Source of the DNA: an uncultured Porphyromonadaceae bacterium
GTDB lineage: Bacteria > Bacteroidota > Bacteroidia > Bacteroidales > Muribaculaceae
Direction: 5' to 3'
Length of the DNA: 64,000 bases
Assembly: GCA_947178215.1 (NCBI GenBank)
Contig: CAMWXJ010000013.1
Coordinates: forward strand, 1 to 64,000
Part shown: positions 33,821-41,552 of the stretch, in pieces
Layout: every line of letters starts with the position of its first letter
How positions within the stretch are numbered: the first letter of the stretch is position 1
The notes under the pieces: generated by a model
Seen by the model: the letters and a program-made list of their open reading frames with translations, nothing else
Databases searched by the model: none
Told to the model about the DNA's origin: nothing
Translations under genes and position numbers: made by a program

Positions 33821-36193
33821 ATGTCGCAAAAAATGACAGCGCGCCAGCGCACCCTCATAGCCGCACTCTGGATAATGTTTGCGGCCGCCATAGCGGCCGC
33901 CGGAGTGTTCTTTTTCATGGTCTACAACGGAGCCATAGGCTATATGCCTGCCATTGAAGACCTCAAAAACCCGTCGGATCGCTTTGCATCGGTTGTGTAC
34001 TCGGCCGACGGTAAGGAACTCGGACGCTATTTTCGCAACACAGGCAATCGCGTGTATGCCGACTTCGACGAAATATCCGACAATGTGATCAACGCCCTCA
34101 TCGCCACCGAGGACTCCCGTTTCCGTGAACACTCGGGCATTGACGGGCGCGCCTTGTCGCGTGTGCTCTTCAAGACAATCATCCTCCAACAGCGCAATTC
34201 TGGCGGCGGCTCCACCATTACCCAGCAGCTCGCCAAGCAGCTTTACTCGCCCGAGAGCTCAGGCTTCCTGAGCCGCGCACTTCAAAAGCCTATCGAATGG
34301 ATGATAGCGGTGAAACTCGAACGCTTCTACTCAAAGGATGAGATAATCAAAATGTATCTCAACCAGTTTGACTTCCTCTACAACGCCGTGGGCATCAAAA
34401 GCGCAGCTTGGGTATACTTCGGCAAGACTCCCGCCGAGCTCACCGTCGACGAGGCCGCCACGCTCGTAGGCATGGTTAAGAATCCATCGTATTACAACCC
34501 CGTGCGTCAGCCCGAGCGCACCAAAGAGCGCCGCAACACTGTGCTCGAACAGATGCGCAAAGCCGGCATGCTTACCGACGCGGAGCTCGCCGAATATCAG
34601 TCCAAGCCCCTCACCCTGTCGTTTCATAAAGTTGACCACAAGGAGGGCCCGGCGCCTTACTTCCGCGAAGAGCTTCGCCGCATGCTACGCGCCACCAAGC
34701 CTCGCAAGAGCGACTACCGCGAGTGGGAGGCCGACCGCTACACGGCCGACTCGATAGCGTGGTTTACCGACCCTCTCTATGGATGGATTGAAAAAAATCC
34801 CAAGCCCGACGGCTCAAAGTGGGACATCTACACCGACGGCCTGAAAATATACACCACCATCGACTCCCGCATGCAACAATATGCCGAGGAGGCCGTGACC
34901 GAGCACCTGTCCAAGACACTCCAACCAGCCTTTTTCCGTGAGAAAAAGGGCTCGAAATACGCCCCCTACACTACCAACCGCCAGGAGGCGTCGGAGTCGA
35001 CCATACGGTCGCTCATAGCGCGCGCTATGAAAAACACCGACCGCTACCGCAACATGAAGAAGGCCGGACTGAGCGACGCCGAAATCGAGAAGTCGTTCCG
35101 CGAGCCTATCGACATGAAAGTGTTCAGCTACTCGCAAGGACTCACCGACACGGTGATGACTCCCATGGACTCGCTAATGTACACCAAAAGCTTCCTGCGC
35201 GCCGGCTTCATGTCAATGGACCCGGTCACCGGCCAGGTCAAGGCATATGTAGGTGGTCCCAACTTCGCCGCGTTCCAGTATGACATGGTGTCGACCGGAC
35301 GCCGCCAGATAGGTTCGACCGTGAAGCCGTTTCTCTACACATACGCCATGGAGGAAGGATTCACCCCGTGCGACGAATTCTCCAACACCCAGCCTGTGCT
35401 CTACGACGAAGTGGGCAATATGTGGACCCCACGCAACTCAGGCTCGGCCCGTGTAGGCGAAATGGTGACACTCCACTGGGCGCTCACCAACTCCAACAAC
35501 TGGATTTCGGCACGCCTCATCGCCGAACTCTCCCCCTCGGAGCTTGTACGCACGATGCACAACTTCGGCATTACCGGCCATCTCGACCCCGTGATGTCGC
35601 TGTGTCTCGGCCCTGCCGACGTCTCGGTCAAGGAAATGGTGACGGCCTACACAGCATTCGCCAACAAAGGCATGCGCTCCGACCCGCTCTTCGTCACCGC
35701 CATCACCGACTCACAGGGCAACATCATCTCCGAGTTCGCCCCGCGACAGACCGAAGTCATATCGGAGAAAGCATGGTTCAAGATGCTGTCGATGCTCCGC
35801 AGCGTCATCGACGCCGGCACCGGCAACCGCATACGCCGCGCTCCCTTCAACATCACCGCCCCCACCGGTGGCAAGACCGGTACCACCAACGACAACTCCG
35901 ACGGCTGGTTCATGGCTTTCACTCCCTCGCTCGTATCCGGCACATGGGTGGGTGGCGACGAACGCTATATCCATTTCAACAGCATGGCCCTCGGACAGGG
36001 CGCCTCAATGGCCCTTCCAATCTACGGCCGCTTCATGAGCAAAGTGTATGCCGACCCGACACTGCCCTACCGTCAGGACGAGGACTTCCCCTATCCCACT
36101 TTCGACCTTTGCGAACGCGAATTTATAGGTACCGCAGCCGACGACCCCGACCGTCAGGCCGAAGAAGCCTCGATAGAGGGTGTGTTTGACTGA
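33821..36193 (+). CDS. Class A penicillin-binding protein (PBP1A-type glycosyltransferase/transpeptidase)
   Basis: 790 residues. One N-terminal membrane helix (about 11-34) anchors a GT51 glycosyltransferase domain with the catalytic glutamate E97 in A-T-E-D-S-R-F and the G-G-S-T-I-T-Q-Q-L-A-K-Q motif. The transpeptidase domain has S499-T-V-K502, an S-N-N motif and K685-T-G-T-T. It polymerises and crosslinks peptidoglycan at the outer face of the inner membrane. I chose the ATG at 33821, which leaves the usual short cytoplasmic tail; the frame is open 16 codons upstream. Length is normal for PBP1A. Confidence 0.95.
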   Translation: MSQKMTARQRTLIAALWIMFAAAIAAAGVFFFMVYNGAIGYMPAIEDLKNPSDRFASVVYSADGKELGRYFRNTGNRVYADFDEISDNVINALIATEDSRFREHSGIDGRALSRVLFKTIILQQRNSGGGSTITQQLAKQLYSPESSGFLSRALQKPIEWMIAVKLERFYSKDEIIKMYLNQFDFLYNAVGIKSAAWVYFGKTPAELTVDEAATLVGMVKNPSYYNPVRQPERTKERRNTVLEQMRKAGMLTDAELAEYQSKPLTLSFHKVDHKEGPAPYFREELRRMLRATKPRKSDYREWEADRYTADSIAWFTDPLYGWIEKNPKPDGSKWDIYTDGLKIYTTIDSRMQQYAEEAVTEHLSKTLQPAFFREKKGSKYAPYTTNRQEASESTIRSLIARAMKNTDRYRNMKKAGLSDAEIEKSFREPIDMKVFSYSQGLTDTVMTPMDSLMYTKSFLRAGFMSMDPVTGQVKAYVGGPNFAAFQYDMVSTGRRQIGSTVKPFLYTYAMEEGFTPCDEFSNTQPVLYDEVGNMWTPRNSGSARVGEMVTLHWALTNSNNWISARLIAELSPSELVRTMHNFGITGHLDPVMSLCLGPADVSVKEMVTAYTAFANKGMRSDPLFVTAITDSQGNIISEFAPRQTEVISEKAWFKMLSMLRSVIDAGTGNRIRRAPFNITAPTGGKTGTTNDNSDGWFMAFTPSLVSGTWVGGDERYIHFNSMALGQGASMALPIYGRFMSKVYADPTLPYRQDEDFPYPTFDLCEREFIGTAADDPDRQAEEASIEGVFD

Positions 36194-36257
36194 CCTCTCT
36201 CTCCTCGTTCATTCCATCGTCACAACCAATCCTATCCACACAATATTATCAGATGCC

Positions 36258-37457
36258 ATGGCAGAACTGAACATTTCAGAAGTTTTCAACGCCTCCAAAG
36301 TGCTTGCCGGCGTTGCCCGCCATCCGAAACTTATCGGACCGGTCAAGGGTATTACCGAAGCTGAGGTTTACCTTAAACCCGAAAATCTCCAGCACACCGG
36401 CTCATTCAAGCTTCGTGGTGCCTACTACAAAATCTCGCAGCTCACCCCCGAGGAGAAAGCAAAGGGCGTGATAGCTTGCTCGGCAGGCAACCACGCCCAG
36501 GGCGTGGCTCTCGGCGCCACCCACAACGGCATCAAGAGCCTCATCTGCCTCCCCGCAGGCGCACCCATATCCAAAGTCGAGGCTACCAAGGCCCTCGGGG
36601 CCGAAGTGTGCCTTGTGCCCGGCGTCTACGACGATGCCTACGCCAAGGCCATCGAGCTTCAAAAAGAGCACGGCTATACGTTTGTTCACCCCTTCGACGA
36701 CCCTCTCGTAATCGCCGGCCAGGGCACCATCGGACTTGAAATCATCAAGGAGATGGACGACGTTGACGCCGTGGTCGTTCCTATCGGCGGCGGCGGCCTC
36801 ATCTCGGGCGTGGCTTTCGCTCTCAAAACCCTCAAACCCGACATCGAAGTGTATGGCGTACAGGCCGAGGGTGCTCCCTCCATGGCCGAGTCAATCGCCA
36901 AGAACGAACGCATCCACCTCGACGCCGTACAGACCATTGCCGACGGTATCGCGGTGAAAGAGCCAGGTGTCAACACCTTTGAGATGGTACAGAAGTATGT
37001 CGACAAGATTGTCACCGTGTCCGACGACGAAATTGCCGCAGCAATCCTCTACCTCCTCGAGAAACAAAAACTCGTGGCCGAGGGTGCCGGAGCCACTCCG
37101 CTTGCAGCCGTTCTCTTCCACAAGCTCCCCATCAAGGGCAAGAAAGTGGTGTGCCTCGTATCGGGCGGCAACATCGACGTTACATCGCTCAACCGTGTCA
37201 TCGCCCGCGGTCTCGTCAAGTCGGGCCGCGACTGCAACCTCGTAGTCCAGACCGCCGACAAGCCCGGCCAACTCGCCGAAATCTGCACAATTATCGGTCA
37301 GCTCGGAGGCAACATCATGTCGGTAAAGCATGACCGCGTCGACACAGGCAACAACATCAACGGCTGCCGTCTCCTTATCGAAATCGAGACACGCAACATG
37401 CAGCACGTCAAGGAAATCAAGCAAGCTCTGCGCGAAGCCGGCTTCGGCGTCGACTAA
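36258..37457 (+). CDS. ilvA: Threonine ammonia-lyase with C-terminal ACT domain
   Basis: 399 residues. A PLP-dependent fold-II domain has the Schiff-base lysine K51 in T-G-S-F-K-L-R-G-A, the phosphate-binding G-G-G-G-L motif and S-A-G-N-H-A-Q-G. A single ACT domain (about residues 325-399) begins near V-V-Q-T-A-D-K-P-G-Q-L. It deaminates threonine to 2-oxobutanoate, the first step toward isoleucine. The short, one-ACT form differs from the 514-aa E. coli IlvA and resembles forms that are catabolic or weakly regulated. I chose the ATG at 36258 because homology starts there. A terminator follows. Confidence 0.95.
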   Translation: MAELNISEVFNASKVLAGVARHPKLIGPVKGITEAEVYLKPENLQHTGSFKLRGAYYKISQLTPEEKAKGVIACSAGNHAQGVALGATHNGIKSLICLPAGAPISKVEATKALGAEVCLVPGVYDDAYAKAIELQKEHGYTFVHPFDDPLVIAGQGTIGLEIIKEMDDVDAVVVPIGGGGLISGVAFALKTLKPDIEVYGVQAEGAPSMAESIAKNERIHLDAVQTIADGIAVKEPGVNTFEMVQKYVDKIVTVSDDEIAAAILYLLEKQKLVAEGAGATPLAAVLFHKLPIKGKKVVCLVSGGNIDVTSLNRVIARGLVKSGRDCNLVVQTADKPGQLAEICTIIGQLGGNIMSVKHDRVDTGNNINGCRLLIEIETRNMQHVKEIKQALREAGFGVD

Positions 37458-37484
37458 GCTCTTCAACTTGTCGTAACCCACATG

Positions 37485-37522
37485 GCCCCGGAGCTACCTG
37501 CAACGGCTCCGGGGCTGTTTCG
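37485..37522 (+). terminator. Terminator of the threonine ammonia-lyase gene
   Basis: GCCCCGGAGC (37485-37494) pairs with GCTCCGGGGC (37506-37515), followed by TGTTTCGT. It rules out an ATG at 37482 as the start of the next gene. Confidence 0.75.
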
Positions 37523-37553
37523 TACAATTGTTGCACCACCACACATCTTCCAA

Positions 37554-38498
37554 TTGAGACTCCTCCACTTCCTTTCGGTCACCGTCATGCTGTCGGCTAT
37601 CGGCTGCACCGGCAGTCAGACGGAAAGCGCCATCAAGATAGTGCGCCTCGACCATGCGATTGAGTCAGGCGCAATCGCCGACGCCGATACGGCGGCTTTT
37701 GACGCATGGATTTACGCCACGACCGGCATCTCCGACGCCGGCAACCGCGACTCGATATGCCGAGCCCTGAGCTCATCGGCGGCCTACACTGTGTTTGCCC
37801 CCGACATCGCCGGCATGCTCCCCGACGACGCCCTGACCATACCCCCGCATTACAGAAAGCCCGACGGCTTTCCTTCACGGATTTACGGAGTCATCTCCCC
37901 CTACCGCCAGAGCGTGGTTACGGTCGACACACTGCTGTTTGTCGCTCTCAACCACTATCTCGGAGCCGACTATGCCGGATACCGTTCCTTTCCGGCCTAT
38001 CAGCGACTCCTCAAAGAAGCCTCACGGATACCCTTAGACGTGACGGAAGCGTGGCTGCGTAGCCGCTACCCGTCCGCCTATTCCACGGCCACCCCCACCC
38101 TACTTCAGCGCATGGTCTACGAAGGTGCCTTAGCGGCCGCGACAGCCGACTGCCTCGACATCGACGACGGACCCGCCGTCATGGGCTGGACCGCCGAGGA
38201 ATGGGACGATGCAATAGCCCACGAAGCCGTGGCATGGGAACGGATTGTTGGAGGCGATATGCTCTATGCCGACGATCCGGCGCTAATCTCCCGCATCATC
38301 GAGCCCGCGCCCGCATCGCCCGACGTCAGCCCCGATGCCCCCGGCCGCATAGGCCGCTTCATCGGTCTGCGCATGGTGAGGGCCTCATCCGTATCTCCCC
38401 TCGACATACTCGGCTCAGGCGGCGGCAACTATGCCGAAATTATGCGCGCTTATCCCCGCACGCTCGCTTCCTCCCGAAGTATGACAACTGCCCGGTGA
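37554..38498 (+). CDS. GldB-like lipoprotein
   Basis: 314 residues if translation starts at the TTG at 37554, giving a short lipoprotein signal (M-R-L-L-H-F-L-S-V) with lipobox S-A-I-G-C. An ATG at 37482 is in frame but lies inside the preceding terminator and would bury the lipobox. The region with L-N-H-Y-L-G-A-D-Y-A-G-Y and a later metal-like H-E-x-x-A-W pattern resembles the gliding-motility lipoprotein GldB, which in non-gliding Bacteroidetes is of unknown role. No catalytic assignment is made. The similarity is from memory and moderate. Confidence 0.6.
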   Translation: MRLLHFLSVTVMLSAIGCTGSQTESAIKIVRLDHAIESGAIADADTAAFDAWIYATTGISDAGNRDSICRALSSSAAYTVFAPDIAGMLPDDALTIPPHYRKPDGFPSRIYGVISPYRQSVVTVDTLLFVALNHYLGADYAGYRSFPAYQRLLKEASRIPLDVTEAWLRSRYPSAYSTATPTLLQRMVYEGALAAATADCLDIDDGPAVMGWTAEEWDDAIAHEAVAWERIVGGDMLYADDPALISRIIEPAPASPDVSPDAPGRIGRFIGLRMVRASSVSPLDILGSGGGNYAEIMRAYPRTLASSRSMTTAR

Positions 38499-38529
38499 GC
38501 CATTCGGACCGTCCGGTTGTTACACTTAC

Positions 38530-39060
38530 ATGAAAAAGACAATCGGACTCTTTTTGCTCGCCATCGCGGTTTGCATCATATCGATAGCAGCCTATACCGA
38601 GCGCGTCTACCAGCCGCGCGAAGGATTCCGCGCACCGGCTTTCGAGATGCCCGCAGTAGCAGATACAACCAAGACACTGCGTCTGGCCGACCTCAAAGGA
38701 CGCTATGTGCTTCTCTCTTTCTGGTCGGCGGCCGACCCTCAGAGCCGCATGCGCAACATGACTTATGATGTGATGACACGCGAAATAGACCGCGGCCTCA
38801 ATCATCGCGCCGACTCGATAGTGTTTCTGTCGGTCAACTTCGACGCCTCACACAAACTGGTGCGCGAACTGGCCGCACGCGACAGCCTTTCGGTCGATTA
38901 TCTCGGACGTATAGAAGGTCAGGCCGCCCAGCGGCTTATTACTGACTACCGCCTCGCCGACGGCTACCGCGCATATCTCATCGACCCATCGGGCCGTGTG
39001 GTTGCCCGCAATCCGTCGAGCAACACTATGCGCGACATCGTCACCGACGCGTCACGCTGA
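38530..39060 (+). CDS. Thioredoxin-fold membrane-anchored protein lacking active-site cysteines
   Basis: 176 residues. One N-terminal hydrophobic segment (about 4-21) anchors a TlpA/AhpC-like thioredoxin fold: A-P-A-F-E-M-P, then L-K-G-R-Y-V-L-L-S-F-W, and a later Y-L-I-D-P-S-G-R-V-V-A strand. Where resacting relatives have W-C-x-x-C after F-W, this protein reads S-A-A-D-P-Q-S, so both cysteines are replaced (D69 and S72). It is therefore unlikely to be an oxidoreductase and may be a binding or chaperone-like relative. It lies 31 nt after the GldB-like gene and is convergent with holA. Confidence 0.78.
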   Translation: MKKTIGLFLLAIAVCIISIAAYTERVYQPREGFRAPAFEMPAVADTTKTLRLADLKGRYVLLSFWSAADPQSRMRNMTYDVMTREIDRGLNHRADSIVFLSVNFDASHKLVRELAARDSLSVDYLGRIEGQAAQRLITDYRLADGYRAYLIDPSGRVVARNPSSNTMRDIVTDASR

Positions 39061-39062
39061 GT

Positions 39063-40097
39063 TCAGCTCAGCGAACGTATAGTGAGAATCCTGTAAAGCA
39101 GATTGTGCAGCAGGTCAAATTCGTTTTGTCGTGACCCTATGCCCTTAGTCATGCGGTCAAAGCGGCGCAACTCCGCTATGATACCTATGTTGATATAGGC
39201 GTTGTAGTTACGCGCTCCGGTCTCGTAGTCGCGCAGTTGACCCTGCCATTTGAGGCCGAGCGCATCCATTTTGTCTGACGGCGACTTTGACGGAGTGAAG
39301 TGATATATCAGCAGCCCCGAAAAGAAATTAAACAGTGCCGAAGTAGTCATCACCACCGGATTGGCCTTGGGATTGGAACGGAAATAAGCGAGAATAGTAA
39401 ACATCCGCTTCATATCGCGCGCCGCGATAGCCGACACAAGCTCGAAGTTGTTGTAATCCTTGGATATGCCTATATTGCGCTCAATCGCTTCGGGCGTCAC
39501 CATGGCTCCCTTGCCGAGAATAAGCGACAGCTTGTCTATCTCGTTGTAGAGCCTCGATGCATCGGTGCCGATATATTCGCTCAGCATCGCTATACCCTTA
39601 GGCTCGATATTGAGCCCCTTTTCGCGCACTATCGACTCGATTATCGGGCCAATGCTATTGTCGCGAAGCTTCTTTGACTCAAACACCACGGCACCGCCTT
39701 TACGCGCTGAGGAAAGTAAGTCGCGTCCCTTGGCCTGTGCTCCGCGAAACGCGAGCACAAACACTGTGGTCGATGACGGCGACGCCAGATAGGCCGACAA
39801 CTTGTTGACCTCGTCGGCACGCATGGCCTGCGCTTCTTTCACAATGACAACCTGACGCTCCACCATCATAGGGAAGCTCCGGGCGGCTCCAATGATAGTT
39901 GTTGCGTCGGAAGTAGGGCCGTAAAAGGTAAAGAGACCGAAATCGCGGTCGGCCTCCGGCACAAGCGCTTCGAAGAGCTTCACCAGCTCGTCGGTGAAAT
40001 AGCCCTCCTCGCCATGAAGAATATATGAACCCGCTACCTGCCCTTTTGCTACCGAAGCGCGGAGCGATGCGAAGGTTACAGCCTGCTGTGTTGCCAT
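39063..40097 (-). CDS. holA: DNA polymerase III subunit delta
   Basis: 344 residues of the clamp-loader delta subunit, which opens the beta sliding clamp at primed DNA. The N-terminal AAA+-like domain starts with G-S-Y-I-L-H-G-E-E-G-Y-F, and the clamp-binding hydrophobic patch and the helical collar domain (L-F-N-F-F-S-G-L-L) follow. The length is normal. It is divergent from the HsdR-N-domain gene, a pairing I recall as conserved in Bacteroidetes, and its stop almost touches that of the thioredoxin-fold gene. Confidence 0.93.
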   Translation of the reverse strand: MATQQAVTFASLRASVAKGQVAGSYILHGEEGYFTDELVKLFEALVPEADRDFGLFTFYGPTSDATTIIGAARSFPMMVERQVVIVKEAQAMRADEVNKLSAYLASPSSTTVFVLAFRGAQAKGRDLLSSARKGGAVVFESKKLRDNSIGPIIESIVREKGLNIEPKGIAMLSEYIGTDASRLYNEIDKLSLILGKGAMVTPEAIERNIGISKDYNNFELVSAIAARDMKRMFTILAYFRSNPKANPVVMTTSALFNFFSGLLIYHFTPSKSPSDKMDALGLKWQGQLRDYETGARNYNAYINIGIIAELRRFDRMTKGIGSRQNEFDLLHNLLYRILTIRSLS

Positions 40098-40147
40098 CTG
40101 TGACAGTTTGAAAAACTTTTCGTAAATTTACACACAATTTCGCATCC

Positions 40148-40630
40148 ATGCAAATGAAACCACTCAATCTGCCGCCCATACCGCTACGCGAACGCCCCTC
40201 GGCCACACCCGGCGGACGCCCCGAAGTGTTTGACCCATTGCGGCGGCGGTGGGTGGCGCTGACAGCCGAGGAACGTGTGAGGCAACTGTTCACCGCGTGG
40301 CTCGTAGCCGCAAAAGGCTACCGGCCCACTCTAATGGCCAACGAGATGACCATTACGCTCAATGGCATGAGCCGCCGCTGCGACACGGTGGTGTTTGCCC
40401 CCGACGGACGCCGTCCTCTCGCCATAATAGAATACAAAGCCCCGACAGTAAAAATCACCGCCGGGGTATTCGCTCAGGCTGCCCGATACAATACTGTACT
40501 TGCTACGCCTGTACTTATAGTAAGCAACGGGCTGACGCATTATTGCGCCGTCACCGCCGCAGGAAGCGCACCGCGCTTTTTGGCCGACATACCGTCGTAT
40601 GACGGGCTTATGGCCATCGCGGGAAGCTGA
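40148..40630 (+). CDS. Type I restriction HsdR-N-terminal-domain protein (PD-(D/E)XK fold, stand-alone)
   Basis: 160 residues. It contains the nuclease-like core seen at the N-terminus of HsdR subunits: E-R-V-R-Q-L-F, then R-R-C-D-T-V-V-F (metal-binding aspartate) and I-I-E-Y-K-A-P (E-x-K). No helicase or other restriction-modification gene is nearby, so it is not part of a complete restriction system. Stand-alone copies beside holA are common in Bacteroidetes and their role is unknown. The start could be the ATG at 40148 or the second ATG two codons later. Confidence 0.85.
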   Translation: MQMKPLNLPPIPLRERPSATPGGRPEVFDPLRRRWVALTAEERVRQLFTAWLVAAKGYRPTLMANEMTITLNGMSRRCDTVVFAPDGRRPLAIIEYKAPTVKITAGVFAQAARYNTVLATPVLIVSNGLTHYCAVTAAGSAPRFLADIPSYDGLMAIAGS

Positions 40631-40631
40631 A

Positions 40632-41519
40632 TCACTCTATTAACGCTGTATAATAGCTCAACGACGTTGCCTTCACCTTGTAGGAGCGACCGAGTGCGTT
40701 ACAGCCGAATGAAATCATGCTGTCTTCTTCGTCGTAACCGTCAATGTCGATATAAGCCGAAAAATCGGTTATGGCAAACGAGGGATAAGGCACGCCCATA
40801 ATCGAGGGCACCAGCGAAGCGCAGGAGAGATAATATCCGTCATCGTCGAAGCTGATGACATCCACGTCGTCAAACACCATGTCGCCTACCGCCGGCATAT
40901 TCTGGGCGAAACGTGCATTGCGCACCGTCACGGTAGCTTTTTCGGCACTTTTGAGAGTAATGAGATAGGTCGTCGACGAATTGGTGAAGCTATCGCTCGA
41001 CGCAGAACTCACCACAGTGTTGCCGCAGCATACCACCTGACGGGGTATGAAATATATCTCAGTGTTGTCATCAGCTGTCAGCGAGCAGTGCACTATCATG
41101 CCGTTGTCATCGGGCTGGGATAGGAGCAAGGGACTTACAGGGCCGTACTCGAAATCCACGTCTTTGAAGCGGGTGTAGTCGCCCGAAGCAATTATATTGT
41201 CGCCGTCGGCCACCACGACGCCGTTAGTGGTATTCTTATATGGGATGAGGGTCAGCTTCGCGTCGACACCGCCGGCAAGGGTGAGGTCGGCGGTGAAATT
41301 CTGATACATGTAGGCGGTATAAGTCGTATTGTCGGCGATGTAGGCCTTGGCGGTGACGCCCTGCGGGCACACGTAGGTCAGTCCGGCAGGGAATTTCTCG
41401 GTCATCACCACGTCACCGCGGTCTACTGTCGGCTTGTCGTCATCTCCGCCACACGATGTGAGGAAACCGGTGAGGGTACCTGCAAGCAGGAATATTCCGG
41501 TGAGTGCGTTGATTTTCAT
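40632..41519 (-). CDS. Hypothetical lipoprotein
   Basis: 295 residues; no family recognised. The start M-K-I-N-A-L-T-G leads into a lipoprotein signal with lipobox L-T-S-C followed by G-G-D-D-D-K, a typical lipoprotein sorting tail in Bacteroidetes that favours surface export. The mature part is rich in Asp, Thr and Tyr and probably beta-stranded. It follows the TonB receptor gene by 33 nt on the same strand and may be its surface partner. Confidence 0.75.
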   Translation of the reverse strand: MKINALTGIFLLAGTLTGFLTSCGGDDDKPTVDRGDVVMTEKFPAGLTYVCPQGVTAKAYIADNTTYTAYMYQNFTADLTLAGGVDAKLTLIPYKNTTNGVVVADGDNIIASGDYTRFKDVDFEYGPVSPLLLSQPDDNGMIVHCSLTADDNTEIYFIPRQVVCCGNTVVSSASSDSFTNSSTTYLITLKSAEKATVTVRNARFAQNMPAVGDMVFDDVDVISFDDDGYYLSCASLVPSIMGVPYPSFAITDFSAYIDIDGYDEEDSMISFGCNALGRSYKVKATSLSYYTALIE

Positions 41520-41552
41520 AATCAATAGTTAGGGGAATATATGATAAAAAGT

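Noticed and set aside
40148..40630. Restriction-modification or defence system around the HsdR-N-domain gene
   Set aside because: No methylase, specificity or helicase gene nearby; stand-alone copies next to holA are common in Bacteroidetes.
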